Part shown: positions 23,600-33,325 of the stretch, one piece after another
How positions within the stretch are numbered: the first letter of the stretch is position 1
Layout of the letters: each line of letters opens with the position of its first letter
The notes under the pieces: generated by a model
The model's input: the letters and a program-made list of their open reading frames with translations, nothing else
Databases searched by the model: none
Told to the model about the DNA's origin: nothing
Made by a program: the position numbers and the translations under genes
From: Gracilariopsis chorda
Taxonomy: Eukaryota; Rhodophyta; Florideophyceae; Gracilariales; Gracilariaceae
DNA: 64,000 nucleotides
Assembly (NCBI GenBank): GCA_003194525.1
Contig: NBIV01000052.1
Span: 124,001 to 188,000, forward strand
Reading direction: 5' to 3'

Positions 23600-24729
23600 A
23601 ACTTATCGCAATTCTTGAGTCCCAGAGCGTGGCCTAAACGACATAGTGCCACGGCTGTCACCGACACCACTATTAAAGGTTGGATTCGTGCTTGGAGTGT
23701 AACCCAGCATTCTGACACACGCCCGTTTCACAGTGATTTTGTTCATCTTCGAAATCAACTCCGCATAGACAGTCGAGTCCGAAACCTCGACAGTTTTGCC
23801 CAAGTGCCCTTTACATTGACCCCTTTTCATCTTTGGATCCACTCTGTAGAGCTCATTACGAACAGGTTCCCTTCGAGCAATCGAGAGGCCAAACCCGCCG
23901 AATCCACCACCTCCAATAAACAAGAAATAGATCCTCTCGGCTGAGATAATGACCCTGAAGAAGAATCTTGCAGAGGTTGTCCTGTTGAAAACAGTCGACA
24001 AGCCGCCGCTGTTGAAGCTGTGCACTGTGAAGCAGAAAGAGCCACAAGAACGCAATGCTTGAGCTCACCGGGAGCCTTAAAGAACACATGGGATCCCACA
24101 ACAGGCCAAACGATAACTTGCCTATCCTTGTGAATTTCTGGAAGGACGTGTATAGAGTTATTCGCAGCTATCGGGAACCCTCTTGAGTCAACAGATCGTG
24201 CGGATGAATCTCTAAATCTACCTTTGATTGCACTTAATGGATGAACAGCTGAGTTATTGCAGGTGTTGAGAAGTTTCATGCCATCGTTTCTCATCTGAAT
24301 AACGACACGTTTCTCTGTCGAGTCATCCAGCATTTCAAAGAAGTCAAATAGCTCGTACTGCTGTCTGGCACCACCCACGCCACTGTGTTGTTGGCTATAG
24401 TTTATGTTCATATCAGATGCATCAGATACCTGTGCACTAACATCTCGAATATTCTCTCTGGTCGAATCAGTAAACACTGTTAGAAAATCTTGATCAACCA
24501 CTACAATCGTACCAGAGTAGCCTTGGTATTGTCCGGAAGCAATTCTGACTAGCTCTCCACTCTTAAACACTTTGACCACATCAATTGGACTCACAATAAG
24601 CGTTTTCGGGAAATCATCACATCGCAGCAAGACAACGTCCTCCCAAAGTGGTTCTCGTTTTCTAGCAAGACCATTCTGTACACCGGGGGAGACTTTGATT
24701 ACATCCCATATCTTCGTCCAGTCATTCAA
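23600..24729 (-). pseudogene. SPT5-like KOW-domain protein inside the TIR transposon
   Basis: The first frame (23827-24729, from ATG at 24729) has KSGELVRIASGQYQGYSGTI, a KOW motif, then VVDQDFLTVFTDSTRENIRD and YELFDFFEMLDDSTEKRVVI, matching the middle KOW and linker region of transcription elongation factor SPT5. A second frame (23603-24055) carries another KOW-like unit: GQCKGHLGKTVEVSDSTVY, then ELISKMNKITVKRACVRMLG. The join between frames (near 24000) is shifted, and no NGN domain was found, so it is partial and probably dead. SPT5 normally clamps elongating RNA polymerase. It is co-oriented with the transposase and lies between it and the left TIR. Confidence 0.6.
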
Positions 24730-24899
24730 TAATTAAAATAATTGATGGAGGCTGTACTGCCTTTTGCCAGCACTTCTACTATTCGTTCAAACGAAACTAC
24801 CAGGTTAGAACCGTGAAACGAAAATACAGGCAATATGAATTAGCTTGCAAGTTGCAGAAGTTCTTCCAATTCTTCTTCAGGTATGGTAGCTTGTACTAA

Positions 24900-26711
24900 C
24901 ACTGAGTCGCGGTGCCATCGATCCGAGCACTTAGAACATATAGCTTGTCTGCACAAGGAACACCAAAGCTACTGGCGGGAACCTCCTTTCTTTCGGAGTT
25001 CTTTGCCATTATTCCATATACTGTGAACATAGGAGCAAAGAGAACAGTTAGAATCCTTTTCATTCAGTTTTCTGTGTCCCAATTGCTGCGACAAACGTCT
25101 CTCCTCGTCGTTTGGTCTGTTATATTTACTTCTGAACAACTTCCGTTCTGAACAGCGGCGTAATATACACATTCTGTAATGTGCTATGTTCTACTTAGGG
25201 AACGAAATTCCAGCTTTGACACGTCCTACTGCCGAAGTTCTCATTTTCCTTGAACGTCTTGTACGCCTTTGCTAATTGTCTAACATAAGCAGCAAAAGAT
25301 GCCAAACGAGAAACACCGTAGCGTAGCTCATGATAACCTGTTTTGTTCTTCACATCTTCCTAACAGTCCGGCAATGCACGGCTATTCTTTGCCAATAACA
25401 TTCTATGAACTACCACCGCGTTAATCACCTGTGCGTACAAAATTCTCCAGATTATACTCAAGATCGGGTTCTCAGAAGAATTTGTAAAGCAAAGTGAAGT
25501 TAACGCTCTACTAAATTCGTGGACTCCCGCTTTGAAATGATTACAGTAAAAGAGAACGGTGGGGCGTATCATTCGCGCTGGCGGAAGCGTTACCTTCCGA
25601 GATACAAGGCTTCGGTAGGCCTAAATTAGACTATAGTACGTAGCAAACGAACGCAAATCGGTAGCATGCGACGATTGCAAAAGGATGTCGTACTCCTTTG
25701 GAATATGCCTCACTCCTTTCCCATCCCAGATGAATGCTCCTATACGCAATGAGAACAATATGTAACTGTACTGGGACATTATCAACTCATCGAACTCAAT
25801 AAAAAGAAGAACCCACTATTGGCATTGTGATCATTATGTTTCCTCTCGAAAACTCTATGAAATGTTTCACCGGCTTTACGGCTGTCAATATGATTGTAAC
25901 CTAGTTTGGGAACAAGAGTAAACTTTGAAGCCTTGAAAAGCTCGTCATTGTTGTAATAGACAGATGCAAACCTGCCACTATAACTTTCGCGATCTACAAT
26001 GGCTTCAATCTGTCAACAGAAGCTGTGTTCAGCTTACCAAGTGCGGAGTAAATAGCGCGACACCCTTTTTCGCTAATTTCAATACCTTTGTTGCGTTTAC
26101 GTACGGGACCATCACCATGAACAAACAAATAGTCAAGACGGCACTTGTGAGTCCCCAGAATTTTTGCCTCAATCCGGTCATGTAGAAAGATGACTGCTTG
26201 ATGGTGGCTGTACCTGCGATCAGCCGCAAATGCATACTCAAACATAAGCATTATAGGCCTTATAGTTGGCAGCACCTGCAAGAGCCTGATAAAACGTTCC
26301 CACGTATCGATTGATTGTTTTCCAACCCTCATGTAGTGACTAGGAAGAAAAACAGGATTCAATGCTGAACAGATCGCGTTGTTGACTGACCCCAAAGCTT
26401 TTTATGGGTTATTTAGCTGGCTCATAAGCGTTAGCTGTGCCACAGCCCGTGATCCCAGACGTTCATGGTCGTCATCCAAACTAAATACAATTTGACCTGG
26501 AATCAAAAGAAAGATGCGTTTGATAGTCGCCAGTTCGTCCTGAAGCTCTGTGACTTAAGAAGTGCCTCTAAAGGGCACATTAGACCATCCAGAATCAAAA
26601 TCCTCCACCCTTTGTCTTCTCTGAGTTGTAGAACTAAACGCTGACAAAACTGCAGAGTAGCATATATCATCAATAATAATCTGGAAGAAAAACTCTTCGT
26701 TTTCCGGTGCA
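24900..26711 (-). pseudogene. piggyBac-like DDE transposase pseudogene, C-terminal part
   Basis: Minus-strand text from 26711: a charged N-side, then IFLLIPGQIVFSLDDDHERL (candidate catalytic Asp cluster), then 25994-26395 with MLMFEYAFAADRRYSHHQAV (second Asp) and KILGTHKCRLDYLF. At 25360-25572 comes YCNHFKAGVHEFSRALTS, like the conserved GVD segment before the C-terminal helices of piggyBac transposases. Several stops break the frame. The gene is split at 26712 by the LTR retrotransposon; its N-terminal part should lie at 32071-33150. The superfamily call is from motif order and the CCC/TTAT termini, so it is moderate. Confidence 0.5.
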
Positions 26712-26716
26712 GTCAT

Positions 26717-26979
26717 TGTTATCAGGTACCGACGTCATTGCCAAGATGGCCCAGTAGCATGGCTTCAGACTATCTTGTCACATCCGAATTAGACATGACT
26801 TGTACGTTCAGTACTAACGGTCAGGTAGCTTAGCAAAGCCACTGACCAAGGGGCGCGTAGCTTAGCACAGCTGCGTACTTAAGCGCCCAAATAAAGGCAA
26901 GACTCTGATGGAAGAGAAAATCAGAGATTTATTGTGCGGTCCTTTTTTGTTGCGCTACGCTACGCTGCGAGTTATTACA
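26717..26979 (+). repeat. 5' LTR of the GTCAT element
   Basis: 263 bp, TG...CA ends. It contains CAAATAAAGG and AGAGATTTATTG near the 3' side, candidate TATA or polyadenylation signals. The sequence after it (GATATATCTTTGCGC) does not start with the usual TGG of a tRNA primer-binding site. Confidence 0.9.
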
Positions 26980-27015
26980 GATATATCTTTGCGCATTAAC
27001 CGCAGTTGTTGAATA

Positions 27016-28738
27016 ATGAGCAACAAAGAGGGCTACAAAACCAATCGAAGTGCAACAGTACCGCAAACTGTTGTCGCAAGCTTAGAAGCGCCCAGACTAC
27101 AGGGCGTAGGAACGAGGTATTTTACCACTTTTCTCAAGAACCGAGAACTATACGAGAAGCAGATCAAGGAAAAAAAATGAGCAGCCGGGCTTCGTGATTC
27201 CTTTGACATCGTATAAGGCCTCAATAGATGAATCGCTTCTCCGCCCTTTTATAACCTTCCAATGGGTTGATGTGGCCAACATTGCCGAGATCACAAATGA
27301 TCAGTTGAAGAGATGTGTGCGCGACCGTGCACAATTTCGGGCAGACTCTCAAGATCTTTTACGAGTACAGCGAATCACTAAAAAGGTGCATATGGACATG
27401 TCCATCAAAGAGGCCGAGGAAAGGGTACTTGCACTCAGCCATCGTTATATGACGGTTCTTGAAGCGAGTGGGATGCAGAACTTGCCAACTGCTAAGCCAC
27501 ATATTGCCATACGTCATGTCTTGAAGTGTACTAGGCCTAAAGCGCTACAGCAACGCATGAAGTATCTCGTAGAATGGCAGAAGAACGACGAAGAATCTAG
27601 CAAGGACTTCGGAGCTTTCATGCGGGAGCTGATAAAGCAGGCATGCAAATACGATGCCAACCGTAAAACAGCTTTCTGTGAATCTGATTCCGATTCCGTC
27701 ACCAGTTCCGACACTGACGCGCAACCACGCCGGTCTTTTCGCAAAAAGAAGTTTGTAAAGAAAGAAAAGGGTCAGAACCGTCGCAAACGAAGAAGAGAGC
27801 ATAATCACAGAACCGAAACTGAGGGTAGCACTGAGAGAACAGCAAGAGACCTACCCCCCTGTTTGCTACCTGAATGCGATGGACGGCATTTCATTTCAGA
27901 TTGCCCGTTAGCCACGGAAGAACAGAAGAAACAGCTTCGTAAGGAGTACCGTGAGAGAAAGAAAGCGCGGCAAGAGGCCACGAAAGGCAAAAGCGAGCGA
28001 AAGGGTGCCATTAACCGAATTGGTACTGAAAAGATTGATTCTCATTCATCGCTGTTTCGCGCTTATTTTGGAAAAGGTGCTGTAGAAGTCGTGGTCTTAG
28101 GCGACCAGGGTGCGGACACCAATATCATTCCCTCCACGATATTCGATCTCATCAAGCAGAGTGAAGTGCCCTGCCAGCCGGTCACATTGGATCCGCCACA
28201 CACATACACCACCATCGCTCCACATACAAATTCGACGTCACCCTCACCCTGCGAGCTTGTGTGCAAGAAGAAGGTAACCCTCGATGTTAGTCTGCGTATT
28301 CGACATGGAACGACACTAATTTTACGCGAAGTGTCTTGGAAGATTGCGGATGCTAATCTGGAGTACGTGATCATTGGCCATCAGGACCTCGCTGCTGTGG
28401 GTTGTGACAATAAGGCCATCTTGGCGGCGGCTTGTGACAAGAATAACGGCGTTATTAACGTACCTGAGGCTTTGGCGCGGAATACTACAGTCGAGAGTCA
28501 ACAATCTGGCCATATTGCATCACTTCTGAAAGGTGTCACATTTCACAGCGGTGCGTCGAAGGGTGATGATGGGCTAGCTGACGCCAACGTCTACATCGAC
28601 TTAGGCGATGACGAGCCTGAAGATGTTGATAAAGCCTTAAGAGATGTAGTCTCCGACGCCCAGCGAAACGGTATCTCTGAACAAGGGGCAGCAACATTGG
28701 ATCGAATGTTGAAAGAGTTCAAATCGGTTTTTGATTGA
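27016..28738 (+). pseudogene. Gag-protease of the GTCAT element (frameshift in an A8 run)
   Basis: ATG at 27016 opens 54 codons (MSNKEGYKTNRSATVPQ...) that end at AAAAAAAATGA (27170-27180). One base away, the frame continues as KNEQPGFVIPLTSYKASID and stays open to TGA at 28736-28738. The long part has an acidic/basic linker (RKKKFVKKEKGQ), a Cys/His segment near 27860-27910 (CLLPECDGRHFISDCP), and an aspartic-protease-like box VVLGDQGADTNIIPS with DQGA instead of DTGA. The shift could be a sequencing or mutational indel, or programmed slippage. Confidence 0.7.
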
Positions 28739-29800
28739 GGCTGGGGAAAACCGACCCAGCCAGAGTGCCGCCTATGGAGATCAAGCTTGATACCACAAAG
28801 CGGCCGGTGAAAGTTAAGTCGCGACGTTACCCAGCGCCGCAACGAGCCTTTCTGAGCATACGTCGCCAAACTAGTAGAGTTGGGATTTTGGATACCCAAT
28901 GCTCACGCAGAGTGGCAAGTGGCACCATTGCTAGTGCCGAAGGTCGGTTCAAAGGCTAAGTACCGCTGCGCAATAGACTTACGTCCAGTTAATGCCGCAA
29001 CGATAAAGCAAGCGTGGCCAATGCCACATTTGGACTAGAGATACAGGATTTTTCTGGAAGCACATGCTTTGCAGTGATCGATTTTGTGCACGGCTACTGG
29101 CAGTTGCCACTACACCCAAATTCATACTCCGCTTGTGGAATCGTCTGCCCAGAAGGTACATACTCCTCCACCCGTGGTATTCCTGGTCTAATCAACGCCA
29201 CCGCCTACTTCCAGTCCTCCGTCGAGCCTCTCTTTAAAGAACTGAGAGACAATCTAAAGGCTTCGTTAGATGACTTTAACCTACATGCCGACAACGAGAG
29301 AAAACTTCTGGACGTGATGCGGAGATTCCTCGAAATATGCAAAGAGAAAGGACTGTACATATCAGCGAAGAAAAGCGTATTGTTCGCAAAAGAAATCCGA
29401 TGGTGTGGTAGAATCGTCAACAAAGGAGGGTACAAGCTGGACCCGGCAAACGTAGGAGGACTAAAAGATATGCACCTTCCCGAGACGGCGGATGAACTCT
29501 GCGAATTTATCTACTGCTGCCGCTGGATGTCCAGCGCCATACCGGACTTTGAACGTCGTGTTGCACCGCTGGTAAAGACCCTAGAAGAGGCATATGCCAA
29601 ATCCGGAAGGCGTACTAAACGGTCAATCAAAGGAATTACATTGCGCAGTTTGTCTTGGGGCCGAGAGCAGGAAACATCTTTCCAGGATATACAAGAAAAT
29701 CTTCGCAATGCAATTGAGTTAGCATACCCTCGCAAAGGAAATGTTATCTGCGTGTATACTGATGCCTCCAACAATCATTGGTCAGGGGTTGTCACGCAAA
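28739..29800 (+). pseudogene. Reverse transcriptase of the GTCAT element, broken
   Basis: The pieces are PPMEIKLDTTKRPVKVKSRR (28770), a damaged fingers region to 29010, then an open palm-thumb region from 29014: CFAVIDFVHGYWQLPLHP, YFQSSVEPLFKELRDN, SLDDFNLHADNE (the YxDD position reads SLDD) and KEIRWCGRIVNKGG. The order and spacing are those of Ty3/gypsy RT. Stops near 28738, 28957 and 28985 and a shift before 29014 disable it. Confidence 0.8.
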
Positions 29801-30476
29801 CAGACCCTTTATTCCTAGACATGCCGTTCAACCGACAGCGCCACGAGCCATTGGCATTCTTGGGTGGCAACTTCAAGGGGCACAACAAAACTGGAGTACC
29901 TACGAGCAGGAAGCGTTTGCGATTGTGCAGACATTTGAGAAGCTGGACTACATTTTTCTCGACGATTACCCTGTGCACGTATTCACGGACCACCGCAACC
30001 TTCTTTTTGTGTTCGCCTCTATTGCCCTGGAACCCACATTAGGCCGCCATGTGGTCCCCAAAGTGCAGAGATGGGCAGTATTTCTTTCTCGATTCCAGTA
30101 CAACATTGAGCACATCCCTGGGTCGGATAACGTATGCGCAGACATGCTCACCCGCTGGGCAAGAGGATACAGAAAGCAGGCTCTTGCGACTCGAAGTATT
30201 TGTAGCCTGGTACAGACAGCTGCTCAAGTGCCACCACCAACTAATCAGATTGAATGGCCGGACTTAGATGATTATCGTAAAGCCCAAGCGTCACAATCAG
30301 TACCTAATGATCTCAAAAGGGATTCAGATGGGCTATGGAAACGAGGCAAGGCAATTTGGATACCAACAGGAGCCACAGAGCTGAAGCTAAAGGTGCTTAT
30401 CCTTTCCCACGCAGGAGCGATTGGACATCGCGGCACCGAAGCCACAAAGAGCATTCTAAAGGAAAACTTCATATAG
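29740..30476 (+). pseudogene. RNase H and integrase zinc domain of the GTCAT element
   Basis: RNase H begins in the upstream frame (VICVYTDASNNHWSGVV) and continues after a shift as STYEQEAFAIVQTFEKLDY, VHVFTDHRNLLFVF and IPGSDNVCADMLTRW, keeping the catalytic D, E and D signatures. The integrase zinc domain starts with LSHAGAIGHRGTEATK, and after a TAG at 30474-30476 the Cys pair appears in FVNGCLHC. The TAG lies where a Trp is usual in this family. Confidence 0.75.
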
Positions 30477-30551
30477 ACCACTCTTAGCAACGATGTCTCT
30501 GAGTTCGTGAACGGCTGTCTACACTGTATTGTAACCCGCACTGGGTAAGTA

Positions 30552-31766
30552 GTGCCCCGGCCGCTTGGCTCTGCGCTGCATGCTCAAAGGCCAAATGAGG
30601 TGGTGCATTTTGACTTCTTGTATATGGGACCAAGTTCAGGCAGCGAACGGTATATCCCCATCATCAGAGACGATCTGAGCTCTTTTGTTTGGCTTTGGCC
30701 TACAGCAGAAGCTACCAGCCACGCAGCGGCTGATGTCATAACGAACTGGATAGCTACATTCGGAATAATGAACTGGTTTGTTTCAGATCAAGGACCGCAC
30801 TTCAAGAATGAGCTGTTTCGCCTATTGGCACATGAACTGAAGATTACTCACCACTTCACTACTGCCTATTCGCCGTGGGCAAATGGCACGGTAGAACGCG
30901 TGTGTCGCGAAGTCTTGCGAGCTTGCAAGGCTTTGATGCACGAATTTGGACTTGGCGTGGCCGACTGGCCTGCAGTCACAGAATGTACCCAGGCAATTCT
31001 GAACAGCGCACCGTTGAAGCGCCTAGGGACACGAAAGAATAGTCCCGGAGTGTATCGGTCACCACTTGAAGTGTTCACAGGCATGAAGCCTTCTCGACCA
31101 CTGATCCATGCGCTTCCTATTGAGAAGTATATGTCGTTACCTCGTATCGATGAGATACGAGCACGGCAACTCGTAAACATTGACAGAACTCAAACCGCTC
31201 TGGAGTCCATGCATCGTGGTGTATCCGACGTGGTTTCGAAGCAAAGAAAGCAGGCAATACAACGCCATGACATGCGCACAAATGTCGTCACGGCAGATTT
31301 CGACATTGGCGATTTTGTTTTAGTGCGTAAGGTAACCAAACATGGTCATAAGCTTCAATTTAGATGGCGGGGACCGAAGCGTATCATCGCATCACAATCA
31401 CAATGGGTCTATGAAGTTCAAGATCTTTTGAGAAAGAAGAAGGAAGTTGTGCACGCTAAACGATTAGTGAAATATCGTCCCGGGTTAGAAAACCAAAAGG
31501 TTGATCCACAGCTTTTCCTCTTTGCAGAACAATCTGAGACGGTTTATCAGACCGCTGAAAGTTTGCATGACATTCGAGAGAAGGACGGGCTACTGCAGAT
31601 ATTAGTACAATGGCAAAGACTACCGGACTCAGTGGATCAGACTAGGGAGCCGCTGACAACGGTACATGAAGACTTGCCAGGCATGCTCGAAGACTTTCTA
31701 CTCACTGCCACCAAACGGGACCTGAAAAAGAAGGCTATGACGTTCGTGGCCATGACAAGCAAATGA
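30552..31766 (+). CDS. Integrase core and chromodomain-like tail of the GTCAT element
   Basis: A 404-codon open frame without a good start (it is the downstream half of pol). Catalytic residues: VVHFDFLYMG (D), NWFVSDQGPHFKNE (D), SPWANGTVERVCREVL (E), giving the D,D,E core. A GPF/Y-like module, DIGDFVLVRKVTKHGHKLQF with RWRGPKRI, follows. The end, SLHDIREKDGLLQILVQWQRLP with TVHEDLPGMLEDFL, resembles a chromodomain that would target insertion to marked chromatin. It is the most intact part of this pol. Confidence 0.75.
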   Translation: MPRPLGSALHAQRPNEVVHFDFLYMGPSSGSERYIPIIRDDLSSFVWLWPTAEATSHAAADVITNWIATFGIMNWFVSDQGPHFKNELFRLLAHELKITHHFTTAYSPWANGTVERVCREVLRACKALMHEFGLGVADWPAVTECTQAILNSAPLKRLGTRKNSPGVYRSPLEVFTGMKPSRPLIHALPIEKYMSLPRIDEIRARQLVNIDRTQTALESMHRGVSDVVSKQRKQAIQRHDMRTNVVTADFDIGDFVLVRKVTKHGHKLQFRWRGPKRIIASQSQWVYEVQDLLRKKKEVVHAKRLVKYRPGLENQKVDPQLFLFAEQSETVYQTAESLHDIREKDGLLQILVQWQRLPDSVDQTREPLTTVHEDLPGMLEDFLLTATKRDLKKKAMTFVAMTSK

Positions 31767-31802
31767 ATAAGCCCCACCGAATGGCTCCTTTTCATGGGGC
31801 CG
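31767..31802 (+). other. Hairpin in place of a polypurine tract
   Basis: Between the pol stop and the 3' LTR there is no purine run. Instead GCCCCACCGAATGG...CATGGGGC can fold, ending one base or so before TGTTATC. How plus-strand synthesis was primed is unclear. Confidence 0.45.
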
Positions 31803-32065
31803 TGTTATCAGGTACCGACGTCATTGCCAAGATGGCCCAGTAGCATGGCATCAGACTATCTTGTCACATCCGAATTAGACATGACTTGTACGTTCAGTAC
31901 TAACGGTCAGGTAGCTTAGCAAAGCCACTGACCAAGGGGCGCGTAGCTTAGCACAGCTGCGTACTTAAGCGCCCAAATAAAGGCAAGACTCTGATGGAAG
32001 AGAAAATCAGAGATTTATTGTGCCGTCCTTTTTTGTTGCGCTACGCTACACTGCGAGTTGTTACA
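31803..32065 (+). repeat. 3' LTR of the GTCAT element
   Basis: 263 bp, nearly identical to 26717-26979 (about four base differences), followed directly by the GTCAT duplication at 32066-32070. Confidence 0.9.
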
Positions 32066-32070
32066 GTCAT

Positions 32071-33204
32071 GGTACTAACAGATGTTGAGTATAGTGCTGT
32101 AAAACCATGAAGAATGATAATTCCCTTGAACTCGCTCAAAGTAGTAGGAGGCTGCCGCCTAGCCTTCAAGACCCTGTTAACATTTTTCACAATTTTTGTC
32201 AGAACGTAGTAGGGTAAAAAGACCTGAAACGCCTCTAAACGTGTTACGCTGCAATCAGTAACAGTTTGGAATGAAGCAGAAATCTCTGGAACTTCTTTCG
32301 TAACATTTTAGAGCATAGCATTTGTTTCATTTACACATCGTTTTCCAAGCCCAAAATTGATCTCGTCAATGCCAAGTTCAAAAGCATTAAAAGGGGAGGA
32401 ATACGTCCAATCCTTCAAAACTTCACCTAAGTCTGCCCTTGCACTGCCAAAATTTGGCTCAGAATCAGCTGATCTATTCGTCTTGCTCGAGTTCAAACTG
32501 TCGTCTTAGGTACAGTCAATTTCATAACTGAAAGCAGAAGACCATAAATCATCAACAGCAATACGTTGCGCCTCCATGCAGCTTGAATTTAGGCGCGCCA
32601 AGCTATGAGTCACTCTAGTTGTTCACAAATCCTCTTATAGAGCACGAATATCTTCTTTAGAAATGTTGTAGCCATTACTGATAACTTCAACACGCTGTTT
32701 GGCAGAGGCGCTACTCGTCGGTTTGCTTTGCGATTGCGAGTATTGAAAAGTTGGGTCTCCATCATCGTTCTCAGTACTTGTCTTTGTATCCGAAACAATT
32801 ACCATATACTGGTCAAGTTTTTGAGAGATTTTGTCAACCTGTTCTTCGTTTGTGTTTGCATCATCGTAGCTTTTGTCATCGTCAAGGTTTAACTAAACTG
32901 GTGTAATGCTCTGCATTCCTAATACTCGGACCGTTCATGGGATTGCTGTTGGCCGGGAGGTAAAGTCTCGAGACCACTTTCAGCGTTTGCCGTATCATAA
33001 TGTTCCTCAGGACTGGGCAAAAACGCTTCAACTTGACGAGAGTCGCTGGTGACATTTCGCTAAGCGACAGGCGATGCCCTACCGTTTGTGCCAACTATGT
33101 GGAACGAAAGGACGTCTTTATGACAGATTTTTTGTCAAGATCTTCGTCCCCACTGCCGACCCGTGTCGTGAGCTCACCGAAGCTCGGTGAGCTCACCAAA
33201 ACCC
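32071..33204 (-). pseudogene. piggyBac-like transposase region, N-terminal side, decayed
   Basis: This is the part of the split transposase gene on the other side of the LTR insertion. Only short minus-strand frames remain (32308-32496, 32610-32798, 32882-33094) and none has a clear domain. The placement rests on the position between the GTCAT duplication and the right TIR. Confidence 0.35.
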
Positions 33205-33321
33205 GGTGAGCTCATCGGAAAGTGAGGCGGTGGGACGAAAATACGATGAGTTAAGGACGGGCTCACCGGTCCTCACCAAAAAGAAAGGGTGAGGAAAAAG
33301 CCTTGACGTACTGCAATGGGG
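33205..33321 (-). repeat. Right terminal inverted repeat of the TTAT element
   Basis: Inverse counterpart of 22816-22932, followed by TTAT at 33322-33325. Additional GAGCTCACCG palindromes lie just inside (33165-33215). Confidence 0.75.
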
Positions 33322-33325
33322 TTAT

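Larger units (their letters stand above)
26717..32065 (+). mobile_element. Complete LTR retrotransposon (Ty3/gypsy type), nested in the TIR transposon
   Basis: Two 263-bp LTRs start TGTTATCAGG and end TTACA, with about four differences by eye. A perfect 5-bp target duplication GTCAT (26712-26716 and 32066-32070) flanks them. The inside reads gag-PR, RT, RNase H, integrase, chromodomain-like tail: the Ty3/gypsy order. Pol is broken by shifts and stops, so the copy is not autonomous despite similar LTRs. It interrupts the piggyBac-like transposase gene, so it is younger than that element. Confidence 0.9.
22816..33321 (-). mobile_element. TIR DNA transposon, piggyBac-like, with TTAT duplication, split by an LTR element
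   Basis: Inverted ends of about 115 bp: the left starts CCCCATAACAGTACGGTGAG (22816) and the right, read inward, starts CCCCATTGCAGTACGTCAAG (33321). Both continue with TTTTCCTCAC, GGTGAGGA, GTGAGCCCGTCC and TATTTTCGTCCCACCG. TTAT flanks both sides (22812-22815 and 33322-33325). Termini starting CCC and a four-base TTA-N duplication resemble piggyBac (normally TTAA). The interior holds a decayed transposase and an SPT5-like gene, both minus. Without the nested 5.35-kb LTR element it would be about 5.15 kb. Confidence 0.75.
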
